DNA of 64,000 bases from Pseudo-nitzschia pungens (lineage: Eukaryota; Bacillariophyta; Bacillariophyceae; Bacillariales; Bacillariaceae): the NCBI GenBank assembly GCA_037355855.1, contig CM074761.1:2375346-2439345 (forward strand), read 5' to 3'. Shown here one piece after another: positions 1-9,852 of this stretch. How positions within the stretch are numbered: position 1 is the stretch's first letter; every line of letters begins with the position of its first letter. A model generated the notes under the pieces. The model did not search any database, was not told the origin of the DNA, and was given only the letters and a program-made list of their open reading frames with translations. A program made the translations under genes and the position numbers.

Positions 1-443
1 CGGAGCCGCGCTTCGTTTTGGCGTTTTTCTTCGATTTCTTTTGCTGTCGCAACTGGTGCCAAGCCTTTCTTGACGCGTTTCAGCATCTGTCGGATCTGGA
101 ATTTGGTATAAGCGATTCCATCTTCGTCTTTTAGCGGAACCTTTTTCATCAACTCTGCCTTTTCTTCCTTTTTCGATTTCAAACGGGATTTGGCTTCTTT
201 CATCTTTTTGTTCTTGGGCTTTTTGTCGTTGCCCACGCCTTCGCCTTCGCCTTTGGCATTGCTCGAGTCGTTGTCGACATCCATCGGAATTTCTTCAGCA
301 ACTGGTTGACCCGCATCAATGTTGTCGTCGTCGTCCAGTTTCTTTCGCTTTTTGTTCTTTTTCTTTTCTTCCTTCTTTCGCTCCTTTCTTTCTTTTTTCT
401 TCTTGGATGAAGATTCAACAATCACGGTAGGTTCCTCGGCCAT
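1..443 (-). CDS. Lys-rich, probably nucleolar protein, N-terminal part (runs off window start)
   Basis: An open frame reads leftwards from an ATG at 443 to the edge of the window (147 codons, no stop), so only the N-terminus is present. It starts MAEEPTVIVESSSKKKK, then has a strongly basic Lys/Arg/Glu tract, a short acidic stretch (LDDDDN), a second Lys-rich tract (KKPKNKKMKEAKSRLKSKKE), and then a less biased segment with YTKFQIRQMLKRVKKG that may begin a folded domain. I do not recognise the family. The composition is typical of nucleolar ribosome-biogenesis factors, and it is divergent from RRP1 860 bp away, which would fit co-regulation; that role is inference. Confidence 0.7.
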   Translation of the reverse strand, partial: MAEEPTVIVESSSKKKKERKERKKEEKKKNKKRKKLDDDDNIDAGQPVAEEIPMDVDNDSSNAKGEGEGVGNDKKPKNKKMKEAKSRLKSKKEEKAELMKKVPLKDEDGIAYTKFQIRQMLKRVKKGLAPVATAKEIEEKRQNEARL

Positions 444-1303
444 GTTTGTGCGTTCGAATCGACCAAGATGTGCTTCAAAAGATAGATTCAATAGATTGTA
501 TTTGTTGTCTTCGGTGCTGTTACCGTCTCTTTTCCAAAAAAGTATGAATAGATATCGCACTCGATTTGTATCTGGCCCTCGGGCTCGGACAAGTTCCGAC
601 GAAAGGACGAATTTGCTCCAAGAAGCAAGGAACAGCGGAGTGTCAAATCTAATTCAATAACCAAGATTTTTATGAAGGCAGTGAAGTCAAGTTGTGGTTT
701 ATGGAAAATAATGGTGGTCGGGAACATCCAACAGTGGACAGGGGCAGGCAGGAACGACGTACGTACGGTACGCAATGGTAGAAACAAATCAAAAAGGTAC
801 GTACGTCATACTTGTATGTACAGTACATACTCTACGTGGTGAATGATTTTTGAAATTTTAAGATATGAGTATGATGTATGATAGTTATGGTACTATATAC
901 CACCAATCCAGGGATCGTTTCACAAAAAAACGAACAGTATACGGTAGCAAGACTTACGAACGAAGGACGGACTCACAGACAGACTCACTCAACGAGAACG
1001 AACCAATTTGGAATTTTTTCATACCTCGATCATGTCACAGTTCGTATCCTCGTACCGCCAATCTTACCCATCGTGGATCAATCCAATCATAAACGATGCC
1101 AAACGATACATAAGGCTTACCGTACTTCGTAATTTACTGGTAATTGGCTGAGACGAGAAAACCCTGGCCACTCACGGTTTGTTGGAAGTTAGAGGCAGTT
1201 CGTGCCCATTTTTTATTCAATTTGAATCCATAGCTCAAACACATCTCGGGAGATAGGACCCCGAAGACAGCTTGTCACAACACTTCGTCCTTCATTTTCT
1301 ATC
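444..1303. other. Divergent intergenic region between the Lys-rich gene and RRP1
   Basis: This 860-bp stretch separates two divergent genes and should hold both promoters. It contains alternating ACGTACGTAC/GGTACG-type short palindromic runs near 755-800. Open frames here are short and uncoded in appearance. No RNA gene seen. Confidence 0.5.
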
Positions 1304-3448
1304 ATGGGTACTTTCGAGGGGTCTCAGACGGCCGCGAAAAGCGAGGAAAAACAATTGGCCGCCAAGAAGAAACCGAAAACCAAACGTCAACACAGAAAGG
1401 ACCTTCAAAATAATGACAAGAACAGATGGTTGATTCAGCATCCCAAGACTCAGTCGATGGACAAGAGAGAGCAACTCTATGTAAGAGATGCGGGATTGAA
1501 CGAAACGAAAGCACAAAAGAAACAAACACCAATCGACCCGAAGCTGGATTTGATGTCCCCCGAGGTCAAATTCGGAAGGATTTTGGCCGGGACCGATCAA
1601 AGAAAACGACACGCTGCTGTGAAGAAGCTCAGAGCGTACCTGAAAGCTCGTTGCGATATCTCGGAGGTTGTGGATGGTGATAGTATTGACAGCATTCAGG
1701 GTGGAATTTCCGAACTCGATTTGCTAAAATTGTGGAAGGCCTTGTGGTATACCTTATATATGGCCGACAAGAAACCGGTCCAAGATGAATTATCGAAACA
1801 ACTTGTTCAGCTACTGTGGTGTGTCATTGGAACAGAGGAGGAAGATGAATACGCAGCCCGCGCTTACCTTGAAATGACCGATGCTGAAGAACAAGAGATG
1901 CAGGAAGGAGATGGCGACGACGATGATGAATACGACGTAACGTTGGAAGAAATTGAAAACACTATGAAATCAGAAATGGGAAGCGATGATGATGACGATG
2001 ACGATGATGATGACGACCAAGAGGAAGATGACGAGGACGAAGCTGGGATGGAGGAAGATCGAGAGGAATCGGCCGAAATGGAATTGAATGATGAAGAAAT
2101 TCCTCATTGCCGCGGAGCGCACTTGGTCTCCATCTTTGTTCGGACCTTTTTCCGCACGATTCGTAGGGACTGGGGGACGATGGATAAATATCGCATCGAC
2201 AAATTTTACACTTGTATTAGGCTAATGATGCACGAGATCTACAAGTACATGTCCGTCCGTTCTTGGACTTACGGCATCGTTCTCATGTTGAACGATGCTC
2301 TTTTCCAGGAAATCCTTGAGCATCCACCAAATGGATTGAGGTATCACTTGATCGACGTGTGTCTGGAAGAACTCGCGAAAGTCAACGCGAAGGCGAGGGT
2401 TCCATTGACGGAAGCTACATTCCTGGATGTACTTGAACCCTTCTTCGGACTCTGCCAAACCGGAAAGAATGATGACACCGTCCACGAACGAATTATGGAA
2501 AAAGTTTTGGACAACTTTCTAGAGAATTATTGTGTCGTGTCCGACAAGGCGCTCCAAGAAGACGACAACGCCGATGCAAATGATAGCACTTCTCTCATTT
2601 TCAGAAACGTCCATGTGAAGTCCATCGGCGATTTCCTGTTCACGCTCGGAAGCGACCCCCTTACGAAAGACAAATATCGCAAAGTGTTGTATGACATGCA
2701 CAAGAAGTACCTGCGTCGTTTGAGAAAAATTGGTAAGGACGTCGACATTTCGGATCAAGACGGAGGCGAAATTTCCGACGACGGCGAAGAAGAGGGCGTT
2801 GACGATGTCACCCTCGACAATATTGACGCTAGCATCCAATTTCTTTCATCTGAGACAAGAGCAGAAATGAAGGATGAGTCCGAAGACGATGATTTGATGG
2901 ACGGCGATGAGTCCGAAGAGCAGGCAGAAAAGGTGAAAGCCGAAACGGAAAAAAAGGAATCGAAGAAGAAAAAGAAAAAGAGAAAATCCGTGGAACCGGA
3001 GCCAGAGGTCGAAACTAACAACAAAGTTACGACCGACGATTCGGGGGACGGAAAGAAGAAAAAGAAGAAGAAGAGAAAGAGCGATCCCGAGGAGACCGCT
3101 CCAGAAGAAGAGATTGTCATCACCTTGACGGAACAGCAAGATGCGAAGAAGAAAGAAAGAAATGCTAAACAAAAACTAAAGGAGCAAGAAGAAGAAGAAG
3201 AAGAAGAGCGCGAGAAGGAAAAAGACGAAAGCGCTTCGAAGGGTTCGAAGCGTGTCTCGTTTGGGAAGAAAAATAGGGCTAAGTCCCACAAAGCCTCAAT
3301 GAAAGCTCTAAGGACTTCTGAACCTCCAGACACAAAGGAAACTATTCCAGAGAAAGGAATTCTTCGCAAAGATCCAAAACACAAATCAAAAATCAAAGGC
3401 GGTACAGCGTCGAAAAGGAGCCGACAGAAGGCCTCAAACTATTTCTAG
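1304..3448 (+). CDS. RRP1: Ribosomal RNA processing protein 1 (RRP1/Nop52 family)
   Basis: Single-exon gene, 714 aa, ATG at 1304. The N-terminal half carries the Nop52 domain signature: VKFGRILAGTDQRKRHAAVK followed by LLKLWKALWYTLYMADKKP, LVQLLWCVIG and, after an acidic insertion (residues about 200-265, long Asp/Glu runs), HLVSIFVRTFFRTIRRDWG and YRIDKFYTCIRLMMHEIYKY. Family members act in the nucleolus in late 27S pre-rRNA processing for the 60S subunit. The C-terminal third is low complexity with alternating acidic and Lys-rich tracts ending in KGSKRVSFGKKN and a GILRKD motif, as in other RRP1 proteins. Divergent from a Lys-rich gene. The acidic insert inside the domain is longer than I would expect from yeast or human. 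Confidence 0.93.
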   Translation: MGTFEGSQTAAKSEEKQLAAKKKPKTKRQHRKDLQNNDKNRWLIQHPKTQSMDKREQLYVRDAGLNETKAQKKQTPIDPKLDLMSPEVKFGRILAGTDQRKRHAAVKKLRAYLKARCDISEVVDGDSIDSIQGGISELDLLKLWKALWYTLYMADKKPVQDELSKQLVQLLWCVIGTEEEDEYAARAYLEMTDAEEQEMQEGDGDDDDEYDVTLEEIENTMKSEMGSDDDDDDDDDDDQEEDDEDEAGMEEDREESAEMELNDEEIPHCRGAHLVSIFVRTFFRTIRRDWGTMDKYRIDKFYTCIRLMMHEIYKYMSVRSWTYGIVLMLNDALFQEILEHPPNGLRYHLIDVCLEELAKVNAKARVPLTEATFLDVLEPFFGLCQTGKNDDTVHERIMEKVLDNFLENYCVVSDKALQEDDNADANDSTSLIFRNVHVKSIGDFLFTLGSDPLTKDKYRKVLYDMHKKYLRRLRKIGKDVDISDQDGGEISDDGEEEGVDDVTLDNIDASIQFLSSETRAEMKDESEDDDLMDGDESEEQAEKVKAETEKKESKKKKKKRKSVEPEPEVETNNKVTTDDSGDGKKKKKKKRKSDPEETAPEEEIVITLTEQQDAKKKERNAKQKLKEQEEEEEEEREKEKDESASKGSKRVSFGKKNRAKSHKASMKALRTSEPPDTKETIPEKGILRKDPKHKSKIKGGTASKRSRQKASNYF

Positions 3449-4473
3449 CCTCTCTGCAACCGGGAACAATTGGTTCAAGACGATTCCAAAACAAACTATT
3501 CCATACGGATTAACCGAAAAAAGTTTTATTGAATCAACGATATCACAGTTTGAAAGCTTCGACAAGCTCTGTTCAGATCGTGTCTTGTCAATGTCAGAAG
3601 CCTTCGCGAGGAATTTTCTTATCCTGCAGTGATTTGTTTCGAAATGCAGAGTGCTGATCAAACGTAGTATCCACAGCTGTTTATTTTGTGTTGAAAACAC
3701 AGTAGAGTAGGCATTCTATGGGGAAGTAATTGCCCGTAATTCGAACGTACACATGTCACAGCTCACAGAAAGCAGGAGCGAAACTTACAAGTGATCTTCG
3801 TGCGTACTGATTATTGAGCCGTTGTTATAGTTGGCGGAATGATATTGAAACTTTGAAAGTCATGTGTATCTGTTGTTGCTGTCGTCTTTGAAGATGGATC
3901 CATTCACTGGCAAGAACAAATTCGAGTGCAGCTGGTGTCTGTAACCTCCTGTTTTTCTGTCACGACAGCACTCTTACCATTAGCAGACCAACAATCCTGG
4001 GCCACCATCCTCAATTATCGACAAGCCTAGTGAGGAGTTCTTGTGGCAAAATTTTGAATACGTTCCCATTGATCATCCTGGATGGCAGTTTTTTGAGACG
4101 ACATACTAGGGGCCTTGAAATGGTCTGCTGCATCCGACACCACCTTGGACACTGACTTATTGGCTTGGAGTTTGATCGGTCTACATGCAAAAAAGATGGT
4201 ATGGATTTGGTTTTGCCGAGTACACGTAACGTTCATTATGAAATATAAATAATGGAAATGGTTCTTGACTTAGAGGCTTTTCCAATTACACTTTGCTATT
4301 GGGAATCAGGTTGTTCACACCTCAACTAGTAGAACCATCCCTTTTTTCTTGGCTAGCAGCACGCCTCGACTGAGTAGTGCAACAAATTCTGAATAAGTTT
4401 CCAGATGGGAAGGATGTATGAAGCACTCATTTGCCGTCATGCAACTTTTCACACATGGAGGTGGTGATGCTGT

Positions 4474-4759
4474 AGGTACAGTGTGGATGGCGGAATACTC
4501 CTCGCAGCAGTTTCATTCGCTAAAACTGAAGCTTACTTCATGCGTTTTTTCGAAGCCAGCATTGGCGCAACAAAATGTTACGAACGCTGCTCACAAACTC
4601 ACAATTTCTGTTGCTTAGGTACAGTGTGGATGGCGGAATACTCCTCGCAGCAGTTTCATTCGCTAAAACTGAAGCTTACTTCATGCGTTTTTTCGAAGCC
4701 AGCATTGGCGCAACAAAATGTTACGAACGCTGCTCACAAACTCATAATTTCTGTTGCTC
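4474..4759. repeat. Two-copy 143-bp tandem duplication
   Basis: Copy 1 is 4474-4616 and copy 2 is 4617-4759; both begin AGGTACAGTGTGGATGGCGG. I see two differences (C/T in ACTCA[C/T]AATTT and the last base). The period is not a multiple of 3, and neither copy looks coding. The near identity implies a recent event or concerted evolution. Confidence 0.95.
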
Positions 4760-5852
4760 AAAGAATCTTCCGATTCATTCTAATCATGAAAGAAAATTCC
4801 TCCGCGACGAGAAGAATGTGTCGAGGCATTGTTGAAACCAGATTCTATATACCGGTACGACATTTCGTTTCGCCAATCGTACCAATTAGGACTTTGTCTA
4901 ACGGCCACTCACCGCCACTGAAGGATACTCAATGCCCAAGAAAGGTTTCAAAATATTATCAAAACTTTTACATTTAATAATACTACATATTGCAATTCCT
5001 AAACTCTATTGGGACCACATTGGGACCACATATCTGACGTAGACCAGATGCTGAATTAATAAAATCACCGAAACCGAAATAGGATTTGAGTGATCATTGA
5101 TCATAAGCAAGTACAACGGGTATACCATTATTTTTTATCTATCCTTTCCTGAGACAATGAGGTCTATCCCCAGGAGTGGTACCATGACCGCCATATGTTT
5201 CAGACCTACGCTACTACGAGTAAGGTTATTATTATTTTGTTCCCTTTTTCGTCTACCGTACGTAGTTTGCAGTTTGTACAATTATCATGCCATGATTCAT
5301 CACACCAAAAATAGATAGCTGTCGATTGCAGAAAACTGCGAACTAGTCTTGCTATGTCATGTTGAATATAGTACTGTTCTTTTTTGATATTATTATTAAC
5401 ATTACTTTTTCGATAGCATGTTCCTGATGGTTCGCTTCAAGTCGTTGAGAAGCCGACTATCATTGTGGAATGACATTACTCAAATATACAGACGAAGTGT
5501 TAAGTACAATACAGCTAGACATCAGGGAAATATCGGAGCAAATGATTTCTATCATGATATTTATCACTTGTATCGATCAGGTGTGTAAGCGTAGTTTTAG
5601 GCCCTCAAGAATGTTCGGGCAATTTCCTTCAAAGATCAAACCTACTCTTCATGAAGCATTCGTGTGTCTGTAATGGTATGGAGCGATTTGAATCTGCGAA
5701 CCTACTGAAACCATCCCCAACGACCTGTCCGTCAACCTAACTCAATTGGAATTGGGTACAAAGCTCTATCGGGAAGTGCCATAATAATCATTGATCATAC
5801 CTCAAGGTTACTTTTACAAGTCTTACGTGTACTTAAAGTTACTGGTACTTCA

Positions 5853-5870
5853 TAACTTACCGGTAAGTTA
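5853..5870. repeat. 18-bp perfect palindrome TAACTTAC/CGGTAAGTTA type
   Basis: TAACTTACCGGTAAGTTA reads the same on both strands. It is one of several inverted arrangements of a TTAC-rich motif found only between genes in this window. Confidence 0.85.
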
Positions 5871-6529
5871 CTTGTAATCGTATTCAACCAATGAATCAAT
5901 CGTGTGAATTGCCATAATTGTTCCATAGAGACCTGTTTTGGGTTGACTGACGGACAAATACCGATTTGAATTCGCATGTTGGAAGACCCTTCATGGCGCT
6001 ATCTACATCTATCCGAATTTTCTTTGGGTCATTCCGGTTTTGGGCTTTGCTTGCACGGCGCAGTAATCCTTTAGAAGAACTGCGTGATGGTGGTTCTTTT
6101 AGGACCAATAAAGAACCTACAGTTCGCACGTTGTCCCCCTTGCAGGGACTTGTCCGTCGAACACCTCTTTACTCGCTCGGGAGGGATGAGATATCACCCA
6201 CTCACCCTACGAGTAACCTTACATTCTGATCCATCGTCATCCCCGCAACTTTTCATCCATCTGCGGACATAAACTACAACCACCAAACACCAACCTCGAG
6301 AGATTAACATCTCACAAAAAATTCCAATCATTCATTTCACACCCCGAGGGAGATAGATACTAGTAGATAGATCCTACCTACCCTTACCCTTACCGATACC
6401 GAAACACACCAACCGAATTCTCCAGCCCGGGCGATTCAATCGATTTTCATCCCGCACATTCTTTCATTGCGATACCTTACCCAACAAAAAACAACTGCAG
6501 TTGCCACACATTGCTGTAGCTAGTCGACA

Positions 6530-9500
6530 ATGCTGACAACTCTGAATATACTGCAACCATTCCGCGTTGCCCTCCTCCTGTCGTCGGTTCTGACGGCAGC
6601 AACCAACGCACTCAATGGCGGAATCCAGACCCACTTTGGAGACATCTCGTTCGCGGGCGGAATGAGCTACGATTCCGAACACCAAACCATATACGTGACG
6701 GGACAAGTCAGTTCCCACAGCTGTTTTGTCGGAGTCTTGAAACGCGTCGAATCGACGAAAGACGACGGCTCGCCGCACCTGGAATTCTTGTCCAAACAGA
6801 TTTTTCACGAACGGGCGATCTGCCAAACGATTGCCTTTCGAAGAGACGTTTCGCGCCCCGGAAACGCTCTGTTGCTCAGCCTCTCGGAGGAAGGCGGACT
6901 GCTGACCAACCAGCGCGAAGAAGGAAGCCGAAGGGCGAAGCACTACGGTGGTCTGGTGGATTTGCGCTACAGCGCCGACGGGAAATCCAGCGAATACTCT
7001 CCCGATCAATCGGTGCTCATGTACCAAACAGCAGCCGTTACCATTCCCCGTTCGATCACCTACGATCCCAAGCACACGAACCGGGTTTTTGTCGCGAGCA
7101 TGACGTCGGAGGCTTCCGATATCGAATACCGGAACGCCCTGGGAACACCCCACGAGAACGACGGGTTGGGACTCACCACCATTCCCAATCTCACTCCCGG
7201 TGGAGGATTGCTCAAGTACGGAAACAACTTTGCCATGACCGTCCAGTCCATCCGGCTGGGGACGGAGTTCGCCGACGCGGAAATCCAGTGGAGAAAACCC
7301 TTTGGCGTCAAGCAGAACGTCGACAGCATGAAACGAAGCGGTGTCACGGTCGGCCAGATTCTTTCCATCGAAAACGGCGATGGCGATGCCAACGCGGTCT
7401 ACGTGGTCGGATCGGTTCTGGGAGCCAATGCGGCCTTTGGGCACCTGGAACTGGAGCAGGACGACGACTACGAGCGCATCGCGGGCTTTGTCACCAAGCT
7501 CGATCCCGATACGGGAGATCTCGTCGCGTCTCGAAGGTTTGTTTTCAACCCGAGGGAAAGCATCGCCACCGCCTACGATAGCTCGGTGGCGGACACCTAT
7601 ATCGAGGCGGTGTGCGAGTCCGGCGAGGACGATGCGATATTCGTGGTGGGGAGCTATACCCGATCCGTGACGAAGTCTCGGCGATCTCGATCCCTGGAAA
7701 AGAAGAATCCGCGATCGCGATCCCGGAAAACGAATCTGCGATCTCGATCCCTGCAAGGCGAAGACTACGCGTTCGGAGGCGAGAGCGGCGACGACAACGG
7801 CGCCGGAAAGGGATCCGACGGCTTTGTCGACAATCCAATCGTCGACGATGATCAATTCGGAGACGACGACGACGACGACGATGACAACTACGTTTATGAC
7901 GAAAGCGAAAACGAAGACAACGACAACGACATCAACAACGACATCAACAACGACAGCGCCGGTCGCAGTGAGGTCTTCGAAGAGGAAAATGACAGCTTAA
8001 CCGACAATCCAATCGTCGACGATGATCAATTCGGAGACGATGACGACGATGATGATGACAACTACGTTTATGACGAAACCGAAGACAACGACAACAACAA
8101 CGACATTGACAACAACAGGAACAGCGACGTCCGCAGTGAGGTAGTCGGAGAGGGATACGACAGCTTTGTCGATAATCCAATCGTCGACGATGATCAATTT
8201 GGAGACGACGACGATACAGTTGCTGGCGACGATGATGACAGCGCCATTGACGATGATGCGGCTTTTACCGATGACGAGAACAATGGCGGTGCCGACATCT
8301 TTGATGGTAACGATAGGGAAAGCGGAAACAATGATGTTGCCGAGCTCTTTGTCGATAATCCAATCGTCGACGACGATCAATTCGGAGAAGACGACGACGA
8401 CGACGATGATGACGATAAATATGCAGACGACGACAGCACAGACGCCGAAATGACAAGCATCACAACGCCCTTTGTTGCCAAGCTTCGTGCGTCGACTCTG
8501 GAAACAATCTGGAAAAAGGACTTTGAGACCACCACCGACGCCCGTGTCTTGGGATGCGGACTGGATGCGGAATCCCAGACCATGTACATCGCGGGAGTCG
8601 TGGAAGATGGTGGGGAATTGGTGGGTCGAACCACATCGCTCCAGGGAGATGATGTCTTTGTGATGCGTCTCCACACATCCGACGGAGCCGTTGCATGGGC
8701 GAAGCAATTGGGCACAACCATGGACGATCGACTGGCGTACGGCGGAAGCGGATTGGCTGTTCTCGGGGGCTCGAAAGGAGTCTTGCTCATGGGAGATACG
8801 CAGGGGCAACTGTATTCCGTGAAGGAAAAGGGCTCCGAGATTTTCATCGTAGAGGTAGATGCCGACGGACATGTTCCCGACAGAACGGAAAGCACCGGAA
8901 TCGATTACTCCTCCAGTGCTTCCGAGATGGAGCTATCGAACCCCATGAGTACGGATGGAGGAAAGCAAACAACGGTTGACACCGGAAAGAAAAAGGTCAA
9001 ACCTAGCAAGACCAACAACGGCTCGGGTACGAACAATTCCAGTGATTCCAATTCCATCAAGACTTCTGCTCGAATAGGCAAGGTTTTTTCCTTTTTGTTC
9101 TCCATGGCGTTTGTAACAGCTGCCGTTTTGGGAGTTTTATACATTTGTTCACGAAAGAAAAGAGAGGCCACGGAACGAGCTTTGGTGTTTAGCTACCTTC
9201 AAAACTTTGATTTGGAAGATATCGACGTGAAGCAAGCTGCGACTGGAGGTTGGCACGGAACGTACGTTGGAAACCTTGCACATGGACTCAACGTGCGGGA
9301 ATCGGAAGACCTCTCGGAATCGTACAGCGATAGTTGGACCAACGGAGATCACGCAATCTTCGAAGGAAAGGGGAAGACAACCGAGGACAACGATCTCGTG
9401 GAACGCAGAATTAACAAGTTCAGCCATTCGTCTTTGGTGAAAGATATTTTATTCATGGATAGCGATGAATTCTACGCAAAGAATGGAAATGACGGAGAGT

Positions 9501-9607
9501 CGAAGAAGGATGAAAAGTCAAAACGAGATGGCATCGTTCGGGATCCAACTTCCTACAGCGATAACGACGGAAAAGAAGACGATCCATGGGGCAGTGAAAT
9601 AATATAA
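6530..9607 (+). CDS. Secreted/type I membrane protein: beta-propeller-like ectodomain with four acidic repeats
   Basis: Single-exon gene, 1025 aa, ATG at 6530. It has an N-terminal signal peptide (hydrophobic VALLLSSVLTAATNA), a long ectodomain, one transmembrane helix at about residues 850-873 (FLFSMAFVTAAVLGVLYIC followed by basic SRKKRE) and a cytoplasmic tail of about 150 aa rich in Asp/Ser. The ectodomain has recurring strand patterns such as IYVTGQV, VYVVGSV, IFVVGSY and MYIAGVV, each followed by a loop and a VxKLxxxTxE/D-type strand, which resembles bacterial SBBP-type beta-propeller repeats. Between propeller halves lie an RSRSL-type basic tract (7676-7763) and four acidic repeats (7829-8450). 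No enzyme motif seen. A cell-surface or wall role is inference. Confidence 0.75.
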   Translation: MLTTLNILQPFRVALLLSSVLTAATNALNGGIQTHFGDISFAGGMSYDSEHQTIYVTGQVSSHSCFVGVLKRVESTKDDGSPHLEFLSKQIFHERAICQTIAFRRDVSRPGNALLLSLSEEGGLLTNQREEGSRRAKHYGGLVDLRYSADGKSSEYSPDQSVLMYQTAAVTIPRSITYDPKHTNRVFVASMTSEASDIEYRNALGTPHENDGLGLTTIPNLTPGGGLLKYGNNFAMTVQSIRLGTEFADAEIQWRKPFGVKQNVDSMKRSGVTVGQILSIENGDGDANAVYVVGSVLGANAAFGHLELEQDDDYERIAGFVTKLDPDTGDLVASRRFVFNPRESIATAYDSSVADTYIEAVCESGEDDAIFVVGSYTRSVTKSRRSRSLEKKNPRSRSRKTNLRSRSLQGEDYAFGGESGDDNGAGKGSDGFVDNPIVDDDQFGDDDDDDDDNYVYDESENEDNDNDINNDINNDSAGRSEVFEEENDSLTDNPIVDDDQFGDDDDDDDDNYVYDETEDNDNNNDIDNNRNSDVRSEVVGEGYDSFVDNPIVDDDQFGDDDDTVAGDDDDSAIDDDAAFTDDENNGGADIFDGNDRESGNNDVAELFVDNPIVDDDQFGEDDDDDDDDDKYADDDSTDAEMTSITTPFVAKLRASTLETIWKKDFETTTDARVLGCGLDAESQTMYIAGVVEDGGELVGRTTSLQGDDVFVMRLHTSDGAVAWAKQLGTTMDDRLAYGGSGLAVLGGSKGVLLMGDTQGQLYSVKEKGSEIFIVEVDADGHVPDRTESTGIDYSSSASEMELSNPMSTDGGKQTTVDTGKKKVKPSKTNNGSGTNNSSDSNSIKTSARIGKVFSFLFSMAFVTAAVLGVLYICSRKKREATERALVFSYLQNFDLEDIDVKQAATGGWHGTYVGNLAHGLNVRESEDLSESYSDSWTNGDHAIFEGKGKTTEDNDLVERRINKFSHSSLVKDILFMDSDEFYAKNGNDGESKKDEKSKRDGIVRDPTSYSDNDGKEDDPWGSEII
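7829..8450 (+). repeat. Four in-frame acidic repeats (DNPIVDDDQFG + Asp run)
   Basis: The core DNPIVDDDQFG recurs at nucleotides 7829, 8003, 8171 and 8354 (spacings 174, 168, 183), each followed by an Asp run and a variable Asn/Asp-rich spacer. The first two copies share NYVYDE after the Asp run; the later copies have diverged. Spacings are all multiples of 3, so the frame is kept. Confidence 0.95.
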
Positions 9608-9852
9608 TACTACGGCGTGAACTCTGTATATAGGAATAGTGTATAGTTCAGTAATAATTTAAATTTTTGAGAAAAAATTGCATAAAATTGACTATGAGTA
9701 GCACTTTGGTGACGTCTACTATAACTCTCCACCAAGCGGAGCCTGGGTGACCTCCTGATCAGCGAACCTTTACTCGGAAGGGGAAGAATAGTGAAAGTAG
9801 ATAATGCGCGTTGGGAGAAAAGGACACTTTCGTCGACACTCCTGGCATGTTG
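9608..9852. other. Short convergent intergenic region
   Basis: Convergent 3' ends of the acidic-repeat gene and the deaminase-fusion gene meet here. AT-rich TTTAAATTTTTGAGAAAAAA lies about 50 bp after the first stop. Nothing else seen. Confidence 0.4.

Larger units (their letters stand above)
3449..6529. other. Gene-free region with a tandem duplication
   Basis: About 3.1 kb without a credible gene. Open frames are short, overlap each other and show no domain signal. It holds a 143-bp tandem duplication (4474-4759), an 18-bp palindrome (5853-5870) and GTAAGGTTA-like motifs (near 5219, 6207). The last part should carry the promoter and 5' UTR of the gene at 6530. Confidence 0.6.

Noticed and set aside
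4483..4977. Open frames across the 143-bp duplication
   Set aside because: Present only because the repeat unit lacks stops in some frames; no start context or domain.
8472..8895. Antisense and alternate-frame open frames in acidic, poly-Asp coding DNA
   Set aside because: GAC/GAT runs give long stop-free shadows on both strands; the sense frame has the signal peptide, TM helix and repeats.
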